Shown: piece by piece, positions 27,293 to 35,488 of the stretch
How the letters are laid out: the number at the start of each line of letters is the position of its first letter
Numbering within the stretch: the first letter of the stretch is position 1
Assembly: GCA_002280725.1 (NCBI GenBank)
Contig: NCEM01000017.1
Span: 1 to 64,000 of the forward strand
Length of the DNA: 64,000 nucleotides
Direction: 5' to 3'
From: Alphaproteobacteria bacterium 32-64-14
GTDB lineage: Bacteria; Pseudomonadota; Alphaproteobacteria; Caulobacterales; Hyphomonadaceae
The notes under the pieces: model-generated
Database searches by the model: none
Seen by the model: only the letters and a program-made list of their open reading frames with translations
Told to the model about the DNA's origin: nothing
Program-made: the position numbers and the translations under genes

Positions 27293-28063
27293 ATGAGCGC
27301 CGAGCCCAGAATCCACTTCACGGCCTCGCAGAAGCCCGAGGCGCGGCAGGCCGCGGACCTGATGATCCGGCGTTATGGCCAGGCCGTCATGTCCAAGGCG
27401 GACGTGATCGTCGCGATGGGCGGCGATGGCTGGATGCTGGAGACGCTGCGCGGCCGCTATGGCGACCGGATACCCGTGTACGGGATGCACCGGGGCACTG
27501 TCGGCTTCCTGATGAACGAGTTTGTCGAGGAGGGCCTGCACGCACGGCTGAACTCGGCTGTGCGCGTGGTTATACATCCACTGGAGCTGAAAGCGACGAA
27601 GTTATCGGGCGAGGTCGTGACGCTGCGCGCCATCAACGAGGTGTCGCTGCTGCGCCAGACATCGCAGACGGCAAACCTGCGCATAATGGTGGACGGGCGT
27701 GAGCGGCTGCCGGATCTGGCGGCTGACGGTGTGCTCGTCGCTACTCCGGCGGGATCGACGGCCTACAATCTCTCGGCGCACGGACCCATTCTTCCGATTG
27801 GCGCCAACCTCCTCGCGCTTACGCCGATCTCACCGTTTCGTCCGCGGCGCTGGCGCGGGGCGCTGCTGCGCCATGATGCGCGCGTCGAGATATTCGTGCT
27901 GGAGGCGGAGCGGCGTTCTGTGTCCGCGTCGGCCGACACGCAGGACGTGCGCGACATTGCGCATGTCGCGGTGCGGGAGGATCGTTCGCATCCCCTGACC
28001 ATGCTGTTCGACGAGGGACATGCGCTCGACGAGCGCATCCTGCGCGAGCAGTTCTCGTTCTGA
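27293..28063 (+). CDS. nadK: NAD kinase
   Basis: Makes NADP from NAD and ATP in the cytosol. 256 residues, the compact alphaproteobacterial form. Key blocks: VIVAMGGDGWMLETL (GGDG at residues 43-46), GMHRGTVGFLMNEF, AINEVSLLRQTSQ (the NE motif), and DGVLVATPAGSTAYNLSAHG. All catalytic-family motifs are present. It precedes the ketosynthase-led cluster by 173 bp on the same strand. Because the neighbouring reductase is expected to use NADPH, co-location is suggestive, but nadK is a housekeeping gene. Confidence 0.95.
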   Translation: MSAEPRIHFTASQKPEARQAADLMIRRYGQAVMSKADVIVAMGGDGWMLETLRGRYGDRIPVYGMHRGTVGFLMNEFVEEGLHARLNSAVRVVIHPLELKATKLSGEVVTLRAINEVSLLRQTSQTANLRIMVDGRERLPDLAADGVLVATPAGSTAYNLSAHGPILPIGANLLALTPISPFRPRRWRGALLRHDARVEIFVLEAERRSVSASADTQDVRDIAHVAVREDRSHPLTMLFDEGHALDERILREQFSF

Positions 28064-28236
28064 CAAATTGCAGCGGCGTTGACGTAGCGCGCGCAAAGGC
28101 GGTTTGGGGTGCGGCCTTCCGTATCCGCGTGAACTTGCCGTAATGTTGGCTCATTCGGCGCTGAGGAAGTCGCCGGAATCGATGCACTTGACGTTCGCAG
28201 GCGTACTCCGCGAGGAAGCGCCAAGGGGGACGAGCC

Positions 28237-29265
28237 GTGATGCAGAGTAGTGGCCAGCGTATCACACAGCGCGCGGTTATCCGGGCGACGGGCGTTTGCT
28301 TTCCATGCCGGCGCGTGACGTCTGACGAGATCGACACGCGCCTGGGCAAGCCGGCTGGCTGGCTGCGCCGGCAGAGCGGCGTTGATGCGCGCACAGTTGC
28401 GGGGCCTGGTGAGACGCAGGAGGCCATGGCGGTCAACGCAGCGCGTCAGGCGCTGGACGAAGCAGGGCTTGCAGCGCGCGATCTTGACCTCATGCTTTTC
28501 GGCGCAGCTGTGGGTCGCCAACCGATCCCGGCGACGGCGCCGCTTGTGAAGCGCGGGCTCGGCTGCGAGAGCGCGCCGTTTCCCGCGTACGACATTAACG
28601 CGACGTGTCTCAGCGCGCTGGCGGCCATCGACATCGCGGCGATGCACATCGAGACGGGCCGCGCACGCAATGTGCTTGTTGTCGCGTCGGAGATCGCCTC
28701 GCGTGCGTTGCCATGGGACGACGATCCGCAGACGGCTGCGTTGTTTGGTGATGGCGCAGCGGCTGTGCTGTTGAGCGCGGGCGAAGCCGATGATCAAGGG
28801 ATCGCCGTTGGGCCGCGCCTGTTCGAGACGTATGAGTCCGGATACGACGCCTGCACGCTCGCGGCGGGCGGTACGCGGTTCGACTTTCATGCCGAGCACG
28901 AGGCGTTCGAGCGCAACTCTTTTTTCAAGATGGAAGGCCAGGCGCTGTTCAAGCTGAGCGGGAAGGTGCTGCCCGGCTTCATGGACCGGTTGCTGGACAT
29001 GGCGGGGTGCAGGCAGCGGGACATTGATCTCGTTCTACCGCATCAAGCGAGTCCCATCGCGCTCGAGCACATGATCCGCAAGAGCGGCTTTGCGCGGGAC
29101 AGGGTGTTCAACCGCGCATCCGGGATGGGCAATCTGGTGGCCGTGTCCCTGCCCGCAATCCTGCATCTGGCGCGGCGCGAGGGGATGATCGCAAAGGGCG
29201 CGCGTGTGATGATGATCGGCACGTCGGCCGGGATATCGGTCGGCGGCGCGGTGCTGCAGGCTTGA
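28237..29265 (+). CDS. KAS III / OleA-like ketosynthase
   Basis: Thiolase-fold condensing enzyme, about 342 residues, first gene of a four-gene cluster. The triad is intact: C124 in DINATCLSALAA, H269 in VLPHQASPIALE and N299 in SGMGNLVAVS. The Cys-to-His distance (145) and His-to-Asn distance (30) are closer to OleA (142 and 30 in the Xanthomonas enzyme) than to FabH (132 and 30). That supports condensation of two acyl chains rather than fatty-acid initiation. GTG at 28237 or ATG at 28240 starts the gene, served by AAGGGGG at 28223-28229. Its stop overlaps the next start (TTGA), so translation is coupled. FabH-type priming of a special lipid is the main alternative. Confidence 0.85.
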   Translation: MMQSSGQRITQRAVIRATGVCFPCRRVTSDEIDTRLGKPAGWLRRQSGVDARTVAGPGETQEAMAVNAARQALDEAGLAARDLDLMLFGAAVGRQPIPATAPLVKRGLGCESAPFPAYDINATCLSALAAIDIAAMHIETGRARNVLVVASEIASRALPWDDDPQTAALFGDGAAAVLLSAGEADDQGIAVGPRLFETYESGYDACTLAAGGTRFDFHAEHEAFERNSFFKMEGQALFKLSGKVLPGFMDRLLDMAGCRQRDIDLVLPHQASPIALEHMIRKSGFARDRVFNRASGMGNLVAVSLPAILHLARREGMIAKGARVMMIGTSAGISVGGAVLQA

Positions 29266-30236
29266 GCGGCGGACGCTTCATCGTGACGGGCGCGACGGGC
29301 TTTCTCGGCGGGGCGCTGGTGCGGCGACTGTTGGCGGAAGGCCATGAGGTGGTCGCGCTGGGGCGGCAGGCAGAGGCGCTGTTGTCGTTGGCGCGCGACG
29401 GTGCGCGGGCGATCAGGTGTGATCTTGCGAAGCAATCAGCATTGCCTGAGCCGGTTGCCGCCGATGTTTTTGTGCATTGCGCAGCGTTGTCCTCGCCATG
29501 GGGGCGGTACGCGGATTTTCATGCGGCCAATGTGATCGGGACGCAGAATGCGCTGGCGATGGCCAAGGCGGCCGGCGTGAAACGCTTCGTGCATATCTCG
29601 ACGCCGAGCGTCTACTTCCGCTTTGAAGACCGGACAGCGTTGCGGGAGGACGCGCCCTTGCCTGTGCCGGTCAATGCCTATGCGGCGACCAAGCGGCAGG
29701 CGGAGGAGTTGGTGCGCAAGCAAGATGCGCTTGATCCCATAATCCTGCGGCCACGCGGGATTTATGGTGCGGGAGACACGGCGCTGATGCCCCGGCTGCT
29801 GCGCGTTGCGCGAAAGCGCGCGCTTCCGCTGATGCGCCATGGCCGGGCAGCGACGGATCTGACGCATGTGGACGATGTAGTGGGCGCTGTAATGGCGGCT
29901 GCGAATGCCGGAAAGATTTCGCAGCGTGTGTTCAATGTTTCCGGCGGCGTGGCGCTGAACGTGCGCGAGGTGATCGAGCGCGCGGGCGAACGGGCTGGCG
30001 TGCCTGTCAGATGGCGATCAATGTCGGCGCCCGTTGTGCTGGGTGCGGTGCGGCTGATCGAGGGACTTGCGAAGATCGCGCCGGGGCGTCCCGAGCCTTT
30101 GACAACAGCTTACAGCGTCGCGCTGCTGGCCTATACGCAGACGCTGGATATCAGTACGGCGAAGGCCGTGCTTGGATGGACGCCGCGGATCGGGTTCGAG
30201 GACGGGCTCGCGCGCACGTTCGAGGCGCAGACATGA
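29262..30236 (+). CDS. Extended SDR, 3-beta-HSD / OleD-like NAD(P)-dependent reductase
   Basis: 324 residues. GATGFLGGALVRRLL gives the nucleotide loop (residues 9-15 or so), VFVHCAALSSPWG the family strand-4 motif, HISTPSVYF the catalytic Ser/Thr, and NAYAATKRQAEE the YxxxK pair (Y140, K144). The C-terminal substrate domain is of the epimerase/3-beta-hydroxysteroid dehydrogenase type, the same class as OleD, which reduces the beta-keto acid made by OleA. The TTG start at 29262 overlaps the ketosynthase stop by 4 nt, and its own stop overlaps the next ATG (ATGA). Cofactor choice is not certain. Confidence 0.85.
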   Translation: MSGGRFIVTGATGFLGGALVRRLLAEGHEVVALGRQAEALLSLARDGARAIRCDLAKQSALPEPVAADVFVHCAALSSPWGRYADFHAANVIGTQNALAMAKAAGVKRFVHISTPSVYFRFEDRTALREDAPLPVPVNAYAATKRQAEELVRKQDALDPIILRPRGIYGAGDTALMPRLLRVARKRALPLMRHGRAATDLTHVDDVVGAVMAAANAGKISQRVFNVSGGVALNVREVIERAGERAGVPVRWRSMSAPVVLGAVRLIEGLAKIAPGRPEPLTTAYSVALLAYTQTLDISTAKAVLGWTPRIGFEDGLARTFEAQT

Positions 30237-31009
30237 GTTCGACTCCCGTCTTTCCGAGCAGCGCGACTGTCCGAACACGCGAGAAGCTGGTGCTGAGGGG
30301 CGGCGCTTGGAAGGTCTGCGACCTTGCGGTACGCTATGGGGTGTTCGATCATCCCGCTGGCGGACGATGCCTGATCGATACGGGCTACTCGCCGCGCGTG
30401 ACGAGCGGCAAGCGCGGCTTATTCCTGCGCGCCTATGCGAGCATCCTGAAGCCGCAACTCTCGCCGCAGGCGTTGCCCAAGGCTGAGCCGAAAGTCGACA
30501 CGATCCTGCTCACGCACCTGCATGCGGACCATGTGTCCGCGCTGCGCGACTATCCTGATGCGCGGATCATTGTTCGAAGCGATGCGGCACGACATTTCAT
30601 GTCGAGCGGCGCGTTTCGTCGCGTGAAGCATGGCGTGTTCCGAGAACTTCTGCCGGAGGATTTCCTCGTACGGCTTGAGCCGTTGGAAAATATGGCGCGT
30701 TTGGAGGCGCCGTTGGGACTGGGGCGGGGATACGATGTGTTCGGCGATGGCAGCGTGCTGGGCGTTGATCTGCCGGGGCATATGCACGGGCATGTCGGCT
30801 ATGTCTGGCCGAAGCTGGAGACGCCGCTGCTTTATGCAGCGGACGCGCAATGGCTGATGCGGGCGACTGCGGAAGAGCGGATGCCCGGCCCTCCTGCCCG
30901 CTGGATCTTTCATGACGTGAAAGCTGCGATTGAAAGCGGGAGGCGCGTCGCGGCGTTCGCGAAGGCGGGCGGCAGGGTGGTGTTGTGCCACGACCCGGAG
31001 GCGCCATGA
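30233..31009 (+). CDS. Metallo-beta-lactamase-fold hydrolase, lactonase-like
   Basis: 258 residues. A full dinuclear zinc set is visible: H95, H97, D99 and H100 in LTHLHADHVSAL, H183 in LPGHMHGHVG, D204 in YAADAQW and H253 in VVLCHDPEA. An early RCLIDTGYSP strand resembles AiiA-type N-acyl-homoserine lactonases. A hydrolase for a lactone, thioester or ester made by the cluster is the simplest reading. It is the third gene of the cluster: the ATG at 30233 overlaps the SDR stop by 4 nt. The in-frame opening upstream of this ATG is only overlap with the SDR gene. Confidence 0.87.
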   Translation: MSSTPVFPSSATVRTREKLVLRGGAWKVCDLAVRYGVFDHPAGGRCLIDTGYSPRVTSGKRGLFLRAYASILKPQLSPQALPKAEPKVDTILLTHLHADHVSALRDYPDARIIVRSDAARHFMSSGAFRRVKHGVFRELLPEDFLVRLEPLENMARLEAPLGLGRGYDVFGDGSVLGVDLPGHMHGHVGYVWPKLETPLLYAADAQWLMRATAEERMPGPPARWIFHDVKAAIESGRRVAAFAKAGGRVVLCHDPEAP

Positions 31010-31035
31010 CGAGCCTGTGATGGCGCGCAGTGGCG

Positions 31036-32283
31036 ATGGCCTCGTTTGCGCGTGCGCGCAGGCTGGAGAAGCGTCTGCGCACGCGCGCGGATGTAGAGGC
31101 GTGGCAGGCGGCGAGGCTCGCGCGGTATCTGGAGAAAATCGCGCCGCGAGTGGAGGCGTATCGGACAATCAGGGCGAGGCGGCTTGGCGAACTTCCCATA
31201 ATGGACAAGGCCGCGCTGATGGACGGCTTCCATCGCTACAATCGCGCGGGCGTGACGGCCGACCAAGCGCGCGCGGCGCTGGCTGCGGGCAAGCGAGTCG
31301 GCAAGCTGAGCGTTGGCGCGAGTACGGGCACGAGCGGCAACCGCGGCTATTATCTCGTGTCCGATCGCGAGCGGTTCACCTGGCTGGGCGTGATGCTGGC
31401 GAAGGCGCTGCCGGATGTGACGAAGCGTCGTCATCGCGTGGCGATCGTCTTGCCGGCCAACAGCAGCCTCTATGATGCAGCAAATGAAAGCGGGCGGCTG
31501 GCGCTGAAGTTCTTCGACCTGCAGGCAGGCGTTGATGCCGTTCTGCCCGGCATCGCCGCGTTCAGGCCCTCAGTGATCGTGGCGCCGCCCAAGGTTCTGG
31601 TGGAGTTGGCGCGAGCCAATCTGCCGTTGGCGCCCGAACGGCTCTATTCGGCGGCTGAGGTGCTTGATCCGCTGGATCGCGCGACGGTCGAAGCGCGCTT
31701 TGGTATCACGCTTGGCCAGATCTACATGGCGACGGAGGGGCTCTTCGCGGTAAGCTGCGCGCGCGGAAATCTGCATCTGTGCGAGGACTATGTCGCGTTC
31801 GAGCGGGAGCGGCCTGAAGGCAGCGATCTGGTTGCGCCGCTGGTGACCGACTTCACGCGGACAACGCAGGTGATGGCGCGCTATCGCATGAACGACCTGT
31901 TGCGGCTGGATGATGCATCGTGCGCGTGTGGGTCGCCGCAGCAGCGTGTGGCCGAGGTAGTCGGGCGTATGGATGACGCCTTCTCCCTTCGCCGCCGGAA
32001 TGGGGATGGCGAGATGCTGGTGACGCCGGATGTGATCAGGAATGCTGTTGTAGGCGCCAACGCCGCCATCACGGACTATCGTGTAGTGCAGCTTGGGCCG
32101 GAAACTGTGGTTGTCAGGCTGCCGGCTGGCGGGGACAACTGGCTGGAAGACGCATGCGATGCGCTTCGGCGTTTGTTTGCAGATGCTGGGGTCGAGGCGA
32201 TCGTCGAGGGCGAGATCGGGCCGTTGCCGCCGCCGTCGGAACGCAAACTGCGGCGCGTGCTTCGCTTGCTGCCGCCTGGCTAA
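31036..32283 (+). CDS. Adenylate-forming enzyme, F390-synthetase-related (COG1541-like)
   Basis: About 415 residues of the ANL superfamily. The ATP loop is SVGASTGTSGNRGYY (S96-G101), followed by VAIVLPANSSLYDAA, QIYMATEGLFA (E234) and the ribose-binding ARYRMNDLLRL (D287). A CACG motif after it is usual in the F390-synthetase-related/phenylacetate-CoA-ligase-like branch. It would activate a carboxylate as acyl-AMP, for transfer to a thiol or, as in OleC, for closure to a beta-lactone. ATG at 31036; the gap to the MBL gene is 26 bp. It overlaps the convergent oxidoreductase gene by 4 nt. Confidence 0.83.
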   Translation: MASFARARRLEKRLRTRADVEAWQAARLARYLEKIAPRVEAYRTIRARRLGELPIMDKAALMDGFHRYNRAGVTADQARAALAAGKRVGKLSVGASTGTSGNRGYYLVSDRERFTWLGVMLAKALPDVTKRRHRVAIVLPANSSLYDAANESGRLALKFFDLQAGVDAVLPGIAAFRPSVIVAPPKVLVELARANLPLAPERLYSAAEVLDPLDRATVEARFGITLGQIYMATEGLFAVSCARGNLHLCEDYVAFERERPEGSDLVAPLVTDFTRTTQVMARYRMNDLLRLDDASCACGSPQQRVAEVVGRMDDAFSLRRRNGDGEMLVTPDVIRNAVVGANAAITDYRVVQLGPETVVVRLPAGGDNWLEDACDALRRLFADAGVEAIVEGEIGPLPPPSERKLRRVLRLLPPG

Positions 32284-33422
32284 GCGCTCAGCGCCGTCCA
32301 TGCGCTGTTGGCCTTGCTCGATGTAATCGCGGCTTCGATGAAGGCGACGCCGCGTACGCCGTCGGCAATGCCAGGCACAAGTTTCGAGAAGGCGTTGGGT
32401 TCGCGTTTCTCCTGGTGCGCGCGGACGAGTTCGGCGGCGTCGGAATAGATCTGCGCGAAGCCTTCGAGATAGCCTTCGGGGTGACCGCCAGGGACGCGCG
32501 TGGCGTACGCCGCGGATGCCGATGCGCCCGCGCCGCCGCGGCGGATGATGCGCTGCTGTTCGCCCAGCGGCGTGAACAGCAGGGTCTCAGGGGTTTCCTG
32601 CGTCCATTCAAGGCCGCCGTTGTCGCCAAACACACGCAGCCTAAGCCCGTTGACGGAGCCGCTCGCGACCTGGCTGGCCCAGAGCATGCCTTTCGCGCCG
32701 CCGCCGAAGCGCAGCATCACGTTGACATTGTCGTCCACCTTACGGCCCGGCACGAAGGCTTCGAGGTCTGCTGCGAGTGTTTCGGCGGTGAGGCCGGAGA
32801 CAAACTCCGCGAGCTGGAAAGCGTGTGTCGCGATATCGCCCAGCGCGCCGCCCGGCCCCGCCTTTGACGGGTCGCCGCGCCAGTCGGCCTGCTTGTTGCC
32901 GGGGATATCGCGGGCGAGCCAGTCCTGCGCGTACTCGACCTGCACGATGCGGATGGCGCCAAGGTCGCCCGCCTCCACCATCGCGCGCGCCTGCCGCGTC
33001 ATCGGATAGCCGGAGTAGTTGTGCGTCAGGATGAAGGGCAAGCCGGTTTGCCTGGCGACGTCGGCGAGGTCGTGCGCGTGGCGCAGGGTCGTGGTCATCG
33101 GCTTGTCGCAGATGACGGGGATGCCAGCGAGCAGGAACTCGCGCGCGATGGCGTGGTGCGTCGAGTTTGGGGTGACGATGCTGACGGCGTCTATGCGGTC
33201 GGCGCGCTTGGCTTCGCTTGCGGCCATCGTGCGGAAGTCGGGATAGGCGCGGGCAGCGTCGATGCCCATGGATTTGCCGAAGGCGATGGATTTGTCAGGG
33301 TCGGACTGGAAGTTGCCCGCGACGAGATCCCAATGGCCATCGAGGCGGGCGGCCATGCGATGCACGCCGCCTATGAAGGCGCCCTCGCCGCCGCCGACCA
33401 TGCCGAGTTTGAGACGTCTCAC
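32280..33422 (-). CDS. Gfo/Idh/MocA-family oxidoreductase
   Basis: 380 residues. The N-terminal Rossmann domain begins RRLKLGMVGGGEGAFIGGVH. SIVTPNSTHHAIA and VICDKPMTTTL (the EKP-type motif, here DKP) follow, then a C-terminal alpha/beta domain with GGALGDIATHAFQLAEF carrying the catalytic-type Asp/His. It oxidises or reduces a cyclic polyol or sugar with NAD(P). The GTG at 33420-33422 overlaps the stop of the upstream epimerase gene (GTGA), showing one operon: MFS, two isomerases, oxidoreductase. Within a 3-keto-sugar locus, reduction of a 3-keto sugar is a likely job. Confidence 0.9.
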   Translation of the reverse strand: MRRLKLGMVGGGEGAFIGGVHRMAARLDGHWDLVAGNFQSDPDKSIAFGKSMGIDAARAYPDFRTMAASEAKRADRIDAVSIVTPNSTHHAIAREFLLAGIPVICDKPMTTTLRHAHDLADVARQTGLPFILTHNYSGYPMTRQARAMVEAGDLGAIRIVQVEYAQDWLARDIPGNKQADWRGDPSKAGPGGALGDIATHAFQLAEFVSGLTAETLAADLEAFVPGRKVDDNVNVMLRFGGGAKGMLWASQVASGSVNGLRLRVFGDNGGLEWTQETPETLLFTPLGEQQRIIRRGGAGASASAAYATRVPGGHPEGYLEGFAQIYSDAAELVRAHQEKREPNAFSKLVPGIADGVRGVAFIEAAITSSKANSAWTALSA

Positions 33423-34492
33423 TGTCTGGTCTCTTTGGGATCCAGCCCCAGCAGGCGGCGGTTGGCCTTCTCGTCCGCGCCGCTCGCCGCGAAATCGTCG
33501 AAGGCGCGTGGGGTCACGCGGATGATGTGGTCGCGAATGAAGGCGGCGCCTTCGCGTGCGCCATCTTCGGGGTGCTTGATGCAGCACTCCCATTCGAGCA
33601 CAGCCCAGCCTTCATAATCGTATCCGGCGAGCTTGGAGAAGATGCCTTTGAAATCCACTTGACCATCGCCCACCGAACGGAAGCGGCCGGCGCGTTCGAG
33701 CCACGGCGAATATCCCGAATAGACGCCCTGGCGGCCGGTCGGATTGAACTCCGCATCCTTGACGTGGAACATCTTGATCCGCTCGTGGTACAGGTCGATG
33801 TATTCGAGATAGTTGAGCTGTTGCAGGCAGAAGTGGCTTGGGTCGAACAGGATGTTGCAGCGCTTGTGACCCTTCACGCGGTCGAGGAACATCTCGAACG
33901 TCGTGCCGTCGAACAGGTCTTCGCTCGGATGGATTTCGTAGCAGAGATCGACGCCGGCATCCTCATAGGCGTTGAGGATCGGCAGCCAGCGTTTCGCAAG
34001 CTCTTCGAACGCAGTTTCAAAAAGACCCGGCGGTCGCTGCGGCCACGGGAAGAAGTACGGCCAGGCGAGCGAGCCCGAGAATGTCACGCTGGCGTCGAGG
34101 CCGAGGCGGCGCGAGGCTTTCGCCGCCAGCATCAGTTGCTCAACCGCCCATTCCTGCCGCGCCTTCGGATTGCCGCGCACGCGCTCCGGCGCGAAGGCGT
34201 CGAACAGCGTGTCGTAGGCTGGGTGGACGGCGACGAGTTGGCCCTGCAGGTGGGTCGAGAGTTCGGTGATCTGCATACCCATGTCGGCGAGCATGCCTTT
34301 CATCTCGTCGCAGTAGGCATCGCTTTCGGCGGCCTTGCGGAGGTCAAAGAGCGAGGCTTCGCCGGTGGGTATCTGGACGCCGATGAAGCCCTTGTCCTTG
34401 GCCCATTTCGCGATGGTGGGCAGCGAGTTGAACGGTGCATCCGGCCCCACGAATTGCGCGAGGAAGATGCCCGGTCCCTTCATGGTTTTCAT
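33419..34492 (-). CDS. Sugar phosphate isomerase/epimerase (TIM barrel)
   Basis: 357 residues of the xylose-isomerase-like/AP endonuclease 2 fold. Metal ligands are visible in order: CYEIHPSEDLFDG, NILFDPSHFC, MFHVKDAEF and AVLEWECC. Such enzymes isomerise or epimerise sugars and, in 3-keto-glycoside pathways, can act on 3-keto sugars. GAGGA lies six bases before the ATG at 34490-34492. It starts 9 bp after the paralogous Tat-exported gene and overlaps the oxidoreductase start by 4 nt. No signal peptide, so cytosolic. Confidence 0.88.
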   Translation of the reverse strand: MKTMKGPGIFLAQFVGPDAPFNSLPTIAKWAKDKGFIGVQIPTGEASLFDLRKAAESDAYCDEMKGMLADMGMQITELSTHLQGQLVAVHPAYDTLFDAFAPERVRGNPKARQEWAVEQLMLAAKASRRLGLDASVTFSGSLAWPYFFPWPQRPPGLFETAFEELAKRWLPILNAYEDAGVDLCYEIHPSEDLFDGTTFEMFLDRVKGHKRCNILFDPSHFCLQQLNYLEYIDLYHERIKMFHVKDAEFNPTGRQGVYSGYSPWLERAGRFRSVGDGQVDFKGIFSKLAGYDYEGWAVLEWECCIKHPEDGAREGAAFIRDHIIRVTPRAFDDFAASGADEKANRRLLGLDPKETRQ

Positions 34493-34501
34493 GTGCAGTC
34501 C

Positions 34502-35467
34502 TCAGGCAACCAGCGTGCTGAGATATTTATACCCGATTTCGGCGGCTTCCATGCGACCCTCTTCGAAGGGCGGCTCCTGCTCGAGATAGTAGTTGCGGAC
34601 GCCTGCATTCCAGGCGGCTGGCAGAATCTTTGCCCAGTCGAGCTTGCCGGAACCGACCTCGGTCGGGTCCATCTTGAGGTTGATGTTCGGGACAGTGGAG
34701 GCCTTGAGGTCCTTCAGATGGATTCCGGTGTAGCGGCCGGAATATTTCGCAAAGAGTGCGGGAATGTCGTTGCCCGCGGCGGCGGCCCAGCCGACATCGA
34801 GTTCGAACGAGACGAAGGCCGGATCGCTTTCGGTGACCATGATGTCATAGCCGGTGCGGTTGCCGGCCTTGGCAAATTCAAAGTTGTGGTTGTGGTAGCC
34901 GAAGGCGATGCCGTTGGCTTTCAGCTTCCTGCCGATGTCGGTGAGTTCGGCAGCCAGTTTCTTCCAGCGTTCCTCGCCCATCGCTTCGGCGACGCGCGAG
35001 ATGTAGGCGTAGCCTTCGCCCGGATTCTGCGTGAGGCCGATGTCGGTGGGGATGGCCATCGAGGGCGCGTAGACGTGCGTGACGCCAAGGATGTGCATAT
35101 CTGCGGCGAGCTTGTTGAGATCACCGCGCAGGCCTGGGGCGGCTTCCGTACCCAGATTCATGCCGATGTGGGCGCCGGTGCATTTGACGCCGTGACGGTT
35201 GAAGATTTCGCGGAGTTGGGCCGGCGTCTTGCCCATGTAGGACGGGATCTCGACGGTCTTGTAGCCGATCTTCGCAACGCCGGAGATGGCGCCTTCAAGG
35301 TTGGTCGCGAGCATGTCGGACAGCGTGTAGAGCTGGATTCCGATGGGCGCGGACTTGCTGGCGAAGAACGGTCCGCTAGCCATGGTCTGGCACGCGGCGG
35401 CTAAAGGCGCTGCTGCGCCCGATGCTGCCAGCGCCTGCATGAAACCGCGGCGGGAGAGGCTGATCAT
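34502..35467 (-). CDS. Tat-exported sugar isomerase/epimerase-fold protein
   Basis: About 321 residues. MISLSRRGFMQALAASG is a twin-arginine signal (SRRGFM), followed by PLAAAC, so the enzyme works outside the cytoplasm. The TIM barrel carries FGYHNHNFEF, FVSFELDVGWA, GIHLKDLK and YYLEQEPPFEEG, the expected metal site. GGAG six bases before the ATG at 35465-35467 supports this start over one four codons upstream. Having one exported and one cytosolic copy of the same fold side by side suggests sequential steps in two compartments. A periplasmic 3-keto-glucoside-processing role is inferred from context. Confidence 0.87.
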   Translation of the reverse strand: MISLSRRGFMQALAASGAAAPLAAACQTMASGPFFASKSAPIGIQLYTLSDMLATNLEGAISGVAKIGYKTVEIPSYMGKTPAQLREIFNRHGVKCTGAHIGMNLGTEAAPGLRGDLNKLAADMHILGVTHVYAPSMAIPTDIGLTQNPGEGYAYISRVAEAMGEERWKKLAAELTDIGRKLKANGIAFGYHNHNFEFAKAGNRTGYDIMVTESDPAFVSFELDVGWAAAAGNDIPALFAKYSGRYTGIHLKDLKASTVPNINLKMDPTEVGSGKLDWAKILPAAWNAGVRNYYLEQEPPFEEGRMEAAEIGYKYLSTLVA

Positions 35468-35488
35468 GTTGCGCTCCATTATTCATGT

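Noticed and set aside
28237..29265. Calling the ketosynthase fabH
   Set aside because: Triad spacing and the neighbouring reductase, hydrolase and adenylating genes do not fit fatty-acid initiation; the housekeeping name would mislead.
33527..35404. 625-codon open frame opposite the two isomerase genes
   Set aside because: Runs straight across two real genes and their boundary; no motif and no ribosome site. An antisense shadow.
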